From Paracoccaceae bacterium (GTDB lineage: Bacteria; Pseudomonadota; Alphaproteobacteria; Rhodobacterales; Rhodobacteraceae), in assembly GCA_024639125.1 (NCBI GenBank), contig JAHEJA010000010.1:5490-69489 (forward strand): DNA of 64,000 bases. Reading direction: 5' to 3'. Positions 47,578 through 56,567 of the stretch are shown here, piece by piece. Both the position numbers and the translations under genes were made by a program. How positions within the stretch are numbered: the first letter of the stretch is position 1; the number at the start of each line of letters is the position of its first letter. The notes under the pieces are model-generated. The model was given only the letters and a program-made list of their open reading frames with translations. It was not told where the DNA came from and did not search any database.

Positions 47578-48395
47578 CCCTTGGCTGACCAGCTCGAAGA
47601 GGCGCGTTTGCGCGTGTAATATTCGCCAACAAGACCGATCATCAGAAAAGCAACAGCAACTTCGGCAGCGTAGTAAGGATCAGAATTTCGGGGGTTATAA
47701 TTCACAAACGTAAAACCGCGGGCCTGGTCAATGACGTGAAACAATGGGTTCCAGTCAAACAAAACCAATTTGCTAGAGGGCAATGTGTTCGCCACGAACA
47801 TTTTGCCAGAAGCAATCATGTTCGCACGTTGATAGATCGTCGATAGAATGCCGACAAACGCAGGCGACCAAGGTTTTGCTGCCATAACCACCAAACCAAT
47901 GGCGCATCCTGACAACCAAGCAAGCAAGATCATTGCAATTGCGCCAATCGGATCATGGACCACAAAAGCGTTAAAGCCGATGTAATAGACGCCTAAAATG
48001 ACAATCATCGAAAAGAATTGTGTATAAAGCGAGCTTAATGCTGCCGATGAAATAGCAACCACCGTGTTCATCGGGGCGTGTTGCATCATTGGGGATGTTG
48101 GCCCCTCTGCCCCCGAGACAGCAGCAACAGCTTGGGTATGAACCATATAAAGAAAAATACCGCTCATCACATATAGAACAAAGTCCCCACGCAATGCAGA
48201 ACCGCGCATTCCCAAAATTTCGAACATGATCAGAAAAACCAAAACAAACATCAATGTTTGCATCATGTTCATAATCAACGACATAATAGGGGTTCGCTGC
48301 GATTTCCGAACGTGCCGTACAGTGGCATGATAGATAATTCGCATAAGATTCAGCGCATTTCCCAAGCCGGACTGTGGCTTTCTTACATGAAACAT
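47574..48395 (-). CDS. ABC-2 type polysaccharide export permease (KpsM/Wzm-like)
   Basis: A 273-residue membrane protein with about six hydrophobic segments (for example LIMNMMQTLMFVLVFLIMF and FVLYVMSGIFLYMV). PF01061-type exporters move capsular polysaccharide or O-antigen across the inner membrane together with an ATPase. The preferred start is ATG 48395 after AGGT; the frame is open for 34 more codons upstream without homology-like sequence. No KpsT/Wzt ATPase lies in this window. Its stop codon overlaps that of the peroxidase gene at a TTAA. It is divergent from cysQ and the glycan genes. Confidence 0.8.
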   Translation of the reverse strand: MFHVRKPQSGLGNALNLMRIIYHATVRHVRKSQRTPIMSLIMNMMQTLMFVLVFLIMFEILGMRGSALRGDFVLYVMSGIFLYMVHTQAVAAVSGAEGPTSPMMQHAPMNTVVAISSAALSSLYTQFFSMIVILGVYYIGFNAFVVHDPIGAIAMILLAWLSGCAIGLVVMAAKPWSPAFVGILSTIYQRANMIASGKMFVANTLPSSKLVLFDWNPLFHVIDQARGFTFVNYNPRNSDPYYAAEVAVAFLMIGLVGEYYTRKRASSSWSAKG

Positions 48396-48524
48396 TACTG
48401 ACCTAACCTTGCTTCCGCGACACTTTTCAACATGTGCTTGATAGTTTTTCAATATGGCATAATAAGGGCATTTAAAGCTAAAAAACAATGAATACATAAA
48501 TATTTCAACGAAAGTGAGCGTGTT

Positions 48525-49322
48525 TTGGATTATGAGAAACTCACACGGGTCATGCGCGACCTAGCCCTTGCAGGCGGTGACAAGATCATGGAAATTTATA
48601 ATTCTGATGATTTTGAAGTAAAAACCAAATCTGACAGCAGCCCAGTCACAGAAGCCGACGAAGCTGCGGACGAAGTAATCAGCGCGGGACTAAGGGCAGA
48701 ATTTCCAGAAATCATGATGGTCACCGAAGAACAAGCGCATTCACATTCACAGCAGGCCGATATATTTTTGATTGTTGATCCGCTCGACGGGACCAAGGAA
48801 TTCATCAATCGCCGCGGGGACTTTACCGTCAATATCGCCTTGGTTGAAAATGGGATTCCAACACGGGGCGTTGTCTATGCTCCGGCCAAAGATCGCATGT
48901 TCTTTACGCTAGCTGACGGTTCTAGCGTTGAAGAAGCCGGACCTTTCCAACAAGGTCACATCGGCGATACGCGCAAAATTTCGGTATCAACTCCGGATAA
49001 CGATGCACTGATCGTTGTCGCGTCAAAATCCCATCGCGATCAGGCCACGGATGATTACATCGCAAAATACAATGTCAAAGACATGACAAGCGCGGGGTCA
49101 TCGCTCAAGTTTTGTCTGATTGCTACTGGCGAAGCAGATCTCTATCCGCGCGTTGGGCGCACTATGGAATGGGACACGGCCGCAGGCCATGCCGTGCTAA
49201 ATGGCGCAGGCGGTCATGTTGTGCGCTTTGACGACTTAATGCCCTTGCGGTATGGCAAGGAAGGATACGCAAACCCATTTTTCATCGCCCATGCGACAGG
49301 TGTTTCCCTAAAGAACGCCTAA
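48525..49322 (+). CDS. cysQ: 3'(2'),5'-bisphosphate nucleotidase
   Basis: A 265-residue lithium-sensitive phosphatase of the inositol monophosphatase superfamily. Metal-binding motifs are visible: SSPVTEADEAAD, EEQ near residue 67, DPLDGTKEFI (about 85-94) and the late EWDTAAGHAVL. It converts PAP, left after PAPS-dependent sulfation or sulfate reduction, to AMP. The start is a TTG at 48525; no in-frame ATG gives a full N-terminus, since the first ATG is nine codons in. Position next to a sulfotransferase-containing glycan cluster suggests PAP clearance there. Confidence 0.92.
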   Translation: MDYEKLTRVMRDLALAGGDKIMEIYNSDDFEVKTKSDSSPVTEADEAADEVISAGLRAEFPEIMMVTEEQAHSHSQQADIFLIVDPLDGTKEFINRRGDFTVNIALVENGIPTRGVVYAPAKDRMFFTLADGSSVEEAGPFQQGHIGDTRKISVSTPDNDALIVVASKSHRDQATDDYIAKYNVKDMTSAGSSLKFCLIATGEADLYPRVGRTMEWDTAAGHAVLNGAGGHVVRFDDLMPLRYGKEGYANPFFIAHATGVSLKNA

Positions 49323-49345
49323 CAAGCCCAGCCATGTTGATACTA

Positions 49346-49370
49346 GGCAGGCTCATGATGTGAGCCTGCC
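49346..49370 (+). other. perfect 10-bp hairpin after cysQ
   Basis: GGCAGGCTCA (49346-49355), loop TGATG, TGAGCCTGCC (49361-49370). It lies 23 bases after the cysQ stop. There is no T-run on either side, so it is not a standard intrinsic terminator; it may stabilise the cysQ 3' end. Confidence 0.6.
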
Positions 49371-49475
49371 CACAAAGTTAGCACGTAAGTTTCCAAAATT
49401 TGTCATATTTCAAACACTTTTGAATATGAAACAGGAAGCAACAAAATTGTTAACGTTCAAAGTGGGGTATCGGAC

Positions 49476-50369
49476 ATGCGCAATAAAGTCACCAAAGCCA
49501 TCTTTCCAGTGGCGGGCCTAGGGACACGGTTCCTTCCTGCAACAAAATCAGTTCCCAAGGAAATCCTGACGCTGGTTGATCGTCCCTTGATCCAATACGC
49601 AATTGACGAAGCCCGCGCAGCTGGCATCAAGGAATTCATCTTTGTCACATCCCGTGGCAAGGGCGCATTAGAGGATTATTTTGACCATTCTCCTCAGCTA
49701 GAATCAGAGCTGCGGCGCAAAGGCAAAAAAGAGCTTCTAAAGACGCTTAAAGAAACAAATATGGACAGTGGCGCGATTGCCTATATCCGCCAGCACAAGG
49801 CCATGGGCTTGGGCCATGCGGTATGGTGCGCACGTCGTTTGATTGGGAACGAACCCTTTGCTGTGATCCTTCCTGATGATGTGATTGCTGCGGAAAAACC
49901 ATGTCTGAAACAAATGGTTGAAGCCTATGAGGAAACAGGCGGATCTATGGTTGCGGCAATGGAAGTCCCACATGACAAAACATCATCCTATGGAATCCTG
50001 GATGTTGAACAACAATTTGGCAACATGCTTCCTGTTCGGGGAATGGTTGAAAAACCCGCCCAAGGCACAGAACCATCGAACCTAGCTGTCATTGGACGCT
50101 ATATTCTAGCACCTTCCGTTTTAAATAATCTGAACAAGATCAAAGCCGGATCAGGTGGAGAAATCCAGCTAACGGATGCAATTGCGCAAGAAATCGCAGA
50201 AGGTCGCCGCGTAAATGGCCTTCGTTTTGATGGTCAACGTTTCGATTGTGGATCAAAGGCCGGTTTCCTTCAGGCAACTATTTCCTTTGCCCTCGCGCGA
50301 CATGATTTGCGTGATGAACTATTTGACTATATGAACAGCGTAGTCGCAATGGATCGTGCGGCGCAGTAG
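49476..50369 (+). CDS. galU: UTP-glucose-1-phosphate uridylyltransferase
   Basis: A 297-residue nucleotidyltransferase that makes UDP-glucose. VFPVAGLGTRFLPATKSVPKE-like start is seen as AGLGTRFLPATKSVPKE (about 13-29), with DRPLIQYAIDEA and VILPDDV. FDCGSKAGFLQA near the end matches the family. It is followed 15 bases later by galE, giving UDP-glucose and UDP-galactose for glycan assembly. The upstream 150 bases contain a hairpin and AT-rich sequence. Confidence 0.95.
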   Translation: MRNKVTKAIFPVAGLGTRFLPATKSVPKEILTLVDRPLIQYAIDEARAAGIKEFIFVTSRGKGALEDYFDHSPQLESELRRKGKKELLKTLKETNMDSGAIAYIRQHKAMGLGHAVWCARRLIGNEPFAVILPDDVIAAEKPCLKQMVEAYEETGGSMVAAMEVPHDKTSSYGILDVEQQFGNMLPVRGMVEKPAQGTEPSNLAVIGRYILAPSVLNNLNKIKAGSGGEIQLTDAIAQEIAEGRRVNGLRFDGQRFDCGSKAGFLQATISFALARHDLRDELFDYMNSVVAMDRAAQ

Positions 50370-50384
50370 GTTAAGGGGTACAAA

Positions 50385-51368
50385 ATGGCCAATGTTCTGG
50401 TGACCGGTGGTGCGGGCTATATTGGGTCGCATGCGTGTAAAGCGCTTAAATCAGCTGGGTTCACACCGGTAACATTTGACAACCTCTGTACTGGCTGGAA
50501 AGACGCTGTCAAATTTGGCCCCTTTGAACAAGGCGACCTATTGGATCGTGCGCGTTTGGACGGCGTCTTTGCCAAATATTCCCCCGTCGCCGTCATGCAT
50601 TTCGCCGCCCTAAGTCAAGTCGGCGAAAGCATGCAAAAGCCGGGAAAATATTGGCATAATAACGTCACAGGATCGCTAAACCTGATCGAAGCCACCATCG
50701 CTGCAGGCGTAAAACAATTCGTATTTTCATCGACTTGCGCAACCTATGGCGACCAAGACAATGTGGTTTTAGACGAAAATTCCTTGCAACACCCGATCAA
50801 TGCTTACGGCGCATCAAAGCGCGCTATCGAAGATATGCTCAAGGATTTCCAAGCCTCAGATGGGCTGGAACATGTGATCTTTCGGTATTTCAACGTCGCT
50901 GGTGCAGACCCAGACGCCGAAGTAGGTGAATTCCACCAACCCGAAACGCATTTGATTCCACTTATTCTGGATGCAATTGACGAAAAACGGGATGCGTTGA
51001 CCATATTTGGCACCGACTACGACACACCGGATGGCACCTGTATTCGCGACTATGTCCATGTATGCGATTTGGTGGATGCGCATGTTTTGGGCGTGAAATG
51101 GCTTCAGTCAAACAAAGGCAGCCGTATTTTTAACCTCGGCACAGGAAGCGGTTTTTCCGTGCGCGACGTTGTAAACCAAGCACATCACGTCACAAACAAA
51201 CCCGTCCCCATCGTCGAAGGTGACCGCCGCCCCGGTGACTGCACCAAGCTGGTTTCCGGATCCACCCGCGCAGAACAGGAATTGGGCTGGACACCAACCA
51301 GATCCAATATGAAACAGATGATTTTGGATGCATGGCGCTGGCATAACGCAGAAAAGTATAGCGAATAG
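50385..51368 (+). CDS. galE: UDP-glucose 4-epimerase
   Basis: A 327-residue extended SDR. NAD-binding GGAGYIGSHACKAL is at residues 8-21. The catalytic S/T-Y-K set is FSSTCATYG and INAYGASKRAIE, and RYFNVAGADPD and TRDYVHV-like IRDYVHVCDL follow. It interconverts UDP-glucose and UDP-galactose. A ribosome-binding site AAGGGG precedes the ATG. The pair galU-galE supplies sugar donors to the three glycosyltransferases downstream. Confidence 0.95.
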   Translation: MANVLVTGGAGYIGSHACKALKSAGFTPVTFDNLCTGWKDAVKFGPFEQGDLLDRARLDGVFAKYSPVAVMHFAALSQVGESMQKPGKYWHNNVTGSLNLIEATIAAGVKQFVFSSTCATYGDQDNVVLDENSLQHPINAYGASKRAIEDMLKDFQASDGLEHVIFRYFNVAGADPDAEVGEFHQPETHLIPLILDAIDEKRDALTIFGTDYDTPDGTCIRDYVHVCDLVDAHVLGVKWLQSNKGSRIFNLGTGSGFSVRDVVNQAHHVTNKPVPIVEGDRRPGDCTKLVSGSTRAEQELGWTPTRSNMKQMILDAWRWHNAEKYSE

Positions 51369-51394
51369 TCCCGACTTCGCTCTAACATCTTTTT

Positions 51395-52420
51395 ATGATT
51401 GCTCAGCTCGCCCATATAAAAACCGCCTATAAATTGCGTATGCGTCGTAGGCGACTTTTGCTTCGGGCTTGGCGCAAGCGAAAACAAATAAAACAGCATA
51501 GCTTCAAAGCACCCACTTTTGCGCCACAGGACGTTTTAGCGTTCACAACATTGCGCAACGAAGCGCATCGTTTGCCGTATTTCCTAAGCCATCACCGCGC
51601 TCTAGGCGTGACACATTTTTTTATTGTCGATAACAACAGCGATGATGGGTCGTTTGACTATATCATGGATCAACCCGATGTGTCCGTTTGGCGCACAGAG
51701 TCAAGCTATAAGCTTTCACGGTTTGGCATGGATTGGCTGACGTGGTTAATGATCTGTTATGGTCATGGCAAATGGTGCCTGACCCTGGATGCGGACGAAT
51801 TGTTCATTTACCCAAATTGGACAACACGGCCTTTGCCTGCTTTGATTGATTGGCTGGAACAAACGGGCGAACGGTCTTTTAGTGCAATGATGCTGGATCT
51901 TTATCCCAAAGGGAACGTCGGAGGGGTCGTCTATGATCCGTCACAATCCCCCCTTTCCATATTGGAATGGTTCGATCGGGGAAATTACACCCAGATCCGC
52001 AAACCTGACCTTCAAAATTTGTGGATACAAGGGGGGGTTCGGGCGCGTTGCTTTTTCGACCAAGAACCAGAGCGCGCGCCAACGATGGGGAAAATTCCGC
52101 TTGTGAAGTGGGATAGAAGATACACCTATGTGTCCTCGACACACTCCCTACTTCCCCGAATGCTAAATCACGTTTATGATGAAAACGGCGGTGAAAAAAC
52201 GAGTGGCATTTTGCTACATACAAAATTTTTGCCTTCGATCGTTAAGAAGTCTGAAGAAGAAAAAATTAGGCAGGAACATTTTGCAAATAGTACGTTGTAT
52301 GACAGTTATTACGACACACTTACCCAAGATCCTGACCTATGGTGTGAATATTCAACACGGCTGCAGAGTTGGAAGCAACTCGAAGCTTTGGGACTGATGT
52401 CCAAAGGGGGATGGGCGTGA
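51395..52420 (+). CDS. glycosyltransferase family 2-like protein, tandem copy 1
   Basis: A 341-residue protein of the Glyco_tranf_2_4 type (PF13704, GT-A fold). After a strongly basic N-terminus (RMRRRRLLLRAWRKRK) come TLRNEAHRLPYFLSHHRALG, VDNNSDDGS and the DxD-like metal site TLDADELF. It shares its whole layout with the next gene, including the ending LGLMSKGGWA. It should add a sugar to a surface glycan; the linkage is unknown. It lies 26 bases after galE without a strong ribosome-binding site. The stop overlaps the next start (GTGA). Confidence 0.85.
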   Translation: MIAQLAHIKTAYKLRMRRRRLLLRAWRKRKQIKQHSFKAPTFAPQDVLAFTTLRNEAHRLPYFLSHHRALGVTHFFIVDNNSDDGSFDYIMDQPDVSVWRTESSYKLSRFGMDWLTWLMICYGHGKWCLTLDADELFIYPNWTTRPLPALIDWLEQTGERSFSAMMLDLYPKGNVGGVVYDPSQSPLSILEWFDRGNYTQIRKPDLQNLWIQGGVRARCFFDQEPERAPTMGKIPLVKWDRRYTYVSSTHSLLPRMLNHVYDENGGEKTSGILLHTKFLPSIVKKSEEEKIRQEHFANSTLYDSYYDTLTQDPDLWCEYSTRLQSWKQLEALGLMSKGGWA

Positions 52421-53427
52421 AGCTTTGGCAATCTTACCGGCTTAGGCTACGGCGGCGGCGATGGCATATTCGCGCCTGGCGCAAGCGTCGTGAATTGTCG
52501 TGCATCTACGACAACACCGCTAAGATCGCTACCAAAGATGTAATCGTATTCTGCACTATTCGGAACGAAGATATCCGGCTTCCTTATTTTCTAGAGTATT
52601 ACCGCAATATTGGTGTGAACCATTTCATCTTTATCGACAATGGCAGCACAGATGACGGGCCCAATTTTCTAAAGCAACAACCGGACGTCTCAGTTTGGCA
52701 AACCGAAGCAAGTTACAAAGAGTCACGCTTTGGCGTGGATTGGTTGAACTATTTGCTTAGAAACTATGGCGATTCACATTGGTGCCTGGTCGTCGATCCT
52801 GATGAATTTTTTGTCTTTCCGTTTATGGACAATCGCCCAATCCAAGCATTAACCGACTGGCTGGATGCCTCGGCACATCGCTCCTTTAGCGCCATGCTTT
52901 TGGACATGTACCCCAAAGGTCCAATGCGTGAGCACGCCTATAAAAAGGGCCAAAATCCAATCGAAATCGCGCAATGGTTTGATGCGGGGAATTATTCCTA
53001 TGAGAAAAACCACCGCTTCGGTAATCTGTGGATTCAAGGTGGCCCGCGCATGCGTATGTTTTTTGCGGATGCGCCAAAATCAGCCCCTGCATTAAACAAG
53101 GTTCCTTTGGTGAAATGGTCAAAGCGCTACGCCTATGAAAGCTCGACCCATATGATTTTGCCGCGTGGACTGAACCTTGCCTATGAACAAAACGGAGGCG
53201 AGCGCGCAAGCGGCATTTTATTACATACCAAATTTCTGGACACATTTGCCGACAAAGCCGCCGAAGAAATGTCACGCAGCGAACACTATGCCAATAGCGC
53301 CGAATACAAGCGTTATGCCCAAGAATTAGAGGAAATGCCCGATCTTTGGCATAGGTGGTCAGAACAATATATAAACTGGCGACAGCTGGAAATTTTGGGG
53401 CTTATGTCCAAAGGAAACTGGGCATGA
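52417..53427 (+). CDS. glycosyltransferase family 2-like protein, tandem copy 2
   Basis: A 336-residue paralogue of the preceding protein: basic N-terminus (RLRRRRWHIRAWRKRR), CTIRNEDIRLPYFLEYYRNIG, IDNGSTDDGP, DxD-like VVDPDEFF, and ending LGLMSKGNWA. I place the start at the GTG at 52417, which overlaps the previous stop and has GGGGG six bases upstream; an ATG two codons earlier has no room for a ribosome-binding site. Its own last codons provide AAAGGAAA for the GT14 gene, which starts inside its stop (ATGA). Confidence 0.85.
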   Translation: MKLWQSYRLRLRRRRWHIRAWRKRRELSCIYDNTAKIATKDVIVFCTIRNEDIRLPYFLEYYRNIGVNHFIFIDNGSTDDGPNFLKQQPDVSVWQTEASYKESRFGVDWLNYLLRNYGDSHWCLVVDPDEFFVFPFMDNRPIQALTDWLDASAHRSFSAMLLDMYPKGPMREHAYKKGQNPIEIAQWFDAGNYSYEKNHRFGNLWIQGGPRMRMFFADAPKSAPALNKVPLVKWSKRYAYESSTHMILPRGLNLAYEQNGGERASGILLHTKFLDTFADKAAEEMSRSEHYANSAEYKRYAQELEEMPDLWHRWSEQYINWRQLEILGLMSKGNWA

Positions 53428-55139
53428 CACAAAAAGAAACCACAAAAATCGGCATCGTGATGTTGGTCCATGAATCCCTGAAACGGGCGGAACAAATTGC
53501 ACGCGTTTGGGCCGCTGCTCAATGCCCTGTGGTTATTCACGTTGATTCCTCGGTTTCGGATGACATCGTTGCGCGTATGAAATCAGACATGGCCGACGTT
53601 CCCCTGATTAATTTCTGTGACCGCTTCCGATGTGAATGGGGCAGCTGGGGATTGGTCGCCGCAACCCAAGCCGCCAGTGAAATGATGTTGGATCGCTATC
53701 CGGACATCGGCCATGTTTATCTATCATCTGGATCCTGCTTGCCCCTGCGCCCTGTCCAAGAGCTGATTGATTATTTGGATGCACGACCCAAGGTGGATTT
53801 CATCGAATCCGCGTCGCTCAAGGATGTGGATTGGACTGTGGGCGGCTTTGATCGCGAACGCTTTGAGCGGTATTTTCCTTTTTCATGGAAACGCCAACGC
53901 CGCTTGTTCGACTGGTTCATCCAAGTCCAACGCCGCCTGAACATCAAACGTACTATACCCGATGGCATTGTTCCGCATATGGGGTCACAGTGGTGGTGTC
54001 TTAGCACAACAACGCTAAAAGCAATCCTGAAGGCCCCCAATCGTGCGGAACTTGATACATATTTCAAAGGCGTTTGGATCCCCGATGAATGCTATTTCCA
54101 AACCATGGCTCGTAAATATTCAACGGCGCTTGAAAGCCGGTCTTTGACGCTTTCAAAATTCGACCACCAAGGTAAGCCGCATGTGTTTTATGATGACCAC
54201 TTGCAATTGCTTAAACGGTCGGATTGCTTTGTTGCCCGTAAAATTTGGCCCAAGGCAGACAAATTATATGATTACTTTCTAAATATAACAGTTGGTCCGG
54301 AAAAACGCGCAGAACCCAGTCCATCCAAGATTGATCGCATCTTTACCCGCGCGCACGAGCGCCGTGTTTATGGTCGGCAAGGGCTATATATGCAAAGCCG
54401 GTTTCCATGGGGCAACGCGCAACATGCGATCACAGCTGCACCTTATTGTGTGTTCCAAGGCTTTACCGAATTGTTCCAAAATTTTGAAAGCTGGGTGACT
54501 AAAATGCGCCCCGACACTCAGGTTCATGGGCATCTCTTTCATCCAGATCAGGTTGAATTTATCCAAGGGCAAACCGTATTTACCGGTGGATTAACCAATA
54601 GCGCCAAAATTCGCGATCGAAATCCCAAAGCTTTTCTGACCAGCTTGATCTGGAATACCCGCGGAACCAAACAAGTGTTTCAATATGGCCCAGGTGATAC
54701 ATCTGAAATCGGCAATGTTCTGGCAGAAGACCCAAATGCCTATATTGCGGTGATCTCTGGGGCTTGGGCAATTCCTTTGTTTCTATCTGGTCGGACTTTC
54801 AATTCCATCCGCAAAACGGCCGCCTTGTATCAACGCCAAGAAACAGAACACTTGCGAAAATTGCGGGCAACAAACACAAAGGCAAAAGTCCGCATTTGGA
54901 CCCTTGCTGATGCAGTGGATGCACCTGTGAATACACTTCAAGACATTTTGACCGACATGGGTTTTGAGTCAAACCATTTGACAGAATTGCCTGTCATGCG
55001 GGATCTGGACGGCTTTGTGGAATTCATTCAATCCCTTAAAAACGAAGGCATGCACCCTCATACTGTCGGGGATTTCCCGATGCCAAATCAAACCATTGCG
55101 ACACGCTCCAGCGCACAAAAACCATATGTGATTAAGTAA
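53424..55139 (+). CDS. GT14 (core-2/I-branching-like) glycosyltransferase with C-terminal extra domain
   Basis: A 571-residue protein. The N-terminal half (about 1-290) matches the GT14/Branch fold (PF02485) known for beta-1,6-N-acetylglucosaminyltransferases: GIVMLVHESLKRAEQIARVW, VIHVDSSVSDDIV, YLSSGSCLPLRPV, MGSQWWCLSTTTL and IPDECYFQTM. The C-terminal 270 residues resemble the DUF5927 domain attached to such proteins in Rhodobacterales. It likely adds a branch or backbone hexosamine. ATG 53424 overlaps the previous stop (ATGA); the longer frame upstream is inside the preceding gene. Confidence 0.85.
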   Translation: MTQKETTKIGIVMLVHESLKRAEQIARVWAAAQCPVVIHVDSSVSDDIVARMKSDMADVPLINFCDRFRCEWGSWGLVAATQAASEMMLDRYPDIGHVYLSSGSCLPLRPVQELIDYLDARPKVDFIESASLKDVDWTVGGFDRERFERYFPFSWKRQRRLFDWFIQVQRRLNIKRTIPDGIVPHMGSQWWCLSTTTLKAILKAPNRAELDTYFKGVWIPDECYFQTMARKYSTALESRSLTLSKFDHQGKPHVFYDDHLQLLKRSDCFVARKIWPKADKLYDYFLNITVGPEKRAEPSPSKIDRIFTRAHERRVYGRQGLYMQSRFPWGNAQHAITAAPYCVFQGFTELFQNFESWVTKMRPDTQVHGHLFHPDQVEFIQGQTVFTGGLTNSAKIRDRNPKAFLTSLIWNTRGTKQVFQYGPGDTSEIGNVLAEDPNAYIAVISGAWAIPLFLSGRTFNSIRKTAALYQRQETEHLRKLRATNTKAKVRIWTLADAVDAPVNTLQDILTDMGFESNHLTELPVMRDLDGFVEFIQSLKNEGMHPHTVGDFPMPNQTIATRSSAQKPYVIK

Positions 55140-55144
55140 GTTTC

Positions 55145-56563
55145 ATGAAAAACAAATTCAAATACTTTGTAATTTTAGCAGAAATGCGGACAGGGTCCAA
55201 TTTTTTGGAAAGCAACATCAACACGTATTCGTCGCTCAAAAGCTTTGGCGAAGCATTTAATCCTGCTTTTATTGGTTATCCAAACAAAACTGATGTGCTT
55301 GGGATCGACAAAGAAACAAGGGACCAAGACCCTGACAAGGTGATTGATGCCGTAATTGGATATGGCGACGGATTGGGCGGGTTTCGATATTTTCACGACC
55401 ACGATCCCCGCGTATTGGATCGCATCCTAGACGACGACCAATGTGCCAAGATTATCCTCACCCGCAACCCGGCTGAAAGCTATGTGTCTTGGAAAATTGC
55501 TGTTGCAACGGGACAATGGAAACTGACCAACGCCACACAGCGCAAAAAAGCACAAGCCCACTTCAACGCGACGGAATTTTCGACTTTCCTAGAAGATTTG
55601 CAAAGTTTTCAAGTGGCGGTTCTAAATCGACTGCAAAAATCGGGACAAACCGCATTTTACATCGCTTACGAAGACCTTCAGGATATTGATATACTGAATG
55701 GGCTTGCACGGTTTTTAGGCGTGGACGAAAAACTTGACTCATTGAACAAAAACCTCAAGCCACAGAACCCTGAACCTTTGTCTTCGAAAGTCGAAAATTT
55801 CGACCAAATGGAAAAAGCTCTGACTGATCTTGATGGGTTTAACCTCACTCGGACGCCAAATTTTGAACCACGTCGCAGCCCTGCCGTGCCTAGTTTTATT
55901 GCGACACCGAATGAAGGGTTGCTTTATATGCCTATTGCAAGCGGTCCGGAAACCTCTATCGCAACGTGGCTAAACACAGTCGATCCAGACGAATTGATCA
56001 CCGGGTTTTCGCAAAAGACGCTTAGACAATGGAAACGCAAACACAAAGCACATCGCAGCTTTACGGTTATTCGCCATCCACTTGAACGCGCCCATGCTGC
56101 GTTTTGTACAAAAATTCTGGCAACAGGGGACGGAAGCTTTCCTCATATCAAGTCCCAGCTTGAAGATCAGTACAAGCTGAAACTTGGCGCCGAGGATAAG
56201 CCATTAACTTTGGATCAACACAAGTCTGGATTCATCGGGTTTTTGAAATTTATCAAAGCCAACCTGAACGGCCAAACCGCAATCCGAGTTGATCCAAACT
56301 GGGCATCACAATTTGCCATAATCCAAGGCTTTGGCGAATTCTGCCTTCCTGATATGATCCTAAGAGAAGAAGAATTAGCCGTTTTCCTGCCTGCTATTGC
56401 GACACAAACAGGATCAAAAATAATCCCGGATTACAGCGATCATGAACCAACACCCCAAATCAAACTGGCCGACATCTATGATGACGACCTAGACTCCATC
56501 GCGCAGGATGCATACCAGCGCGACTATGTGATGTTTGGCTTCAAAAAATGGATACGACACTAA
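55145..56563 (+). CDS. double-domain sulfotransferase
   Basis: A 472-residue protein with two sulfotransferase-like halves. The N-terminal half has the PAPS 5'-phosphosulfate loop EMRTGSNFLES (13-23) and the 3'-phosphate motif TRNPAESYVSW with R107 and S115, as in Stf0/NodH-type enzymes. The C-terminal half has a weaker loop PIASGPETSIATWL (263-276) and VIRHPLERAHAAF, where R310 is kept but the conserved serine is alanine (A318). The first half is probably catalytic and the second degenerate or differently specific. It starts five bases after the GT14 gene and probably sulfates the same glycan. Confidence 0.82.
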   Translation: MKNKFKYFVILAEMRTGSNFLESNINTYSSLKSFGEAFNPAFIGYPNKTDVLGIDKETRDQDPDKVIDAVIGYGDGLGGFRYFHDHDPRVLDRILDDDQCAKIILTRNPAESYVSWKIAVATGQWKLTNATQRKKAQAHFNATEFSTFLEDLQSFQVAVLNRLQKSGQTAFYIAYEDLQDIDILNGLARFLGVDEKLDSLNKNLKPQNPEPLSSKVENFDQMEKALTDLDGFNLTRTPNFEPRRSPAVPSFIATPNEGLLYMPIASGPETSIATWLNTVDPDELITGFSQKTLRQWKRKHKAHRSFTVIRHPLERAHAAFCTKILATGDGSFPHIKSQLEDQYKLKLGAEDKPLTLDQHKSGFIGFLKFIKANLNGQTAIRVDPNWASQFAIIQGFGEFCLPDMILREEELAVFLPAIATQTGSKIIPDYSDHEPTPQIKLADIYDDDLDSIAQDAYQRDYVMFGFKKWIRH

Positions 56564-56567
56564 CGGC

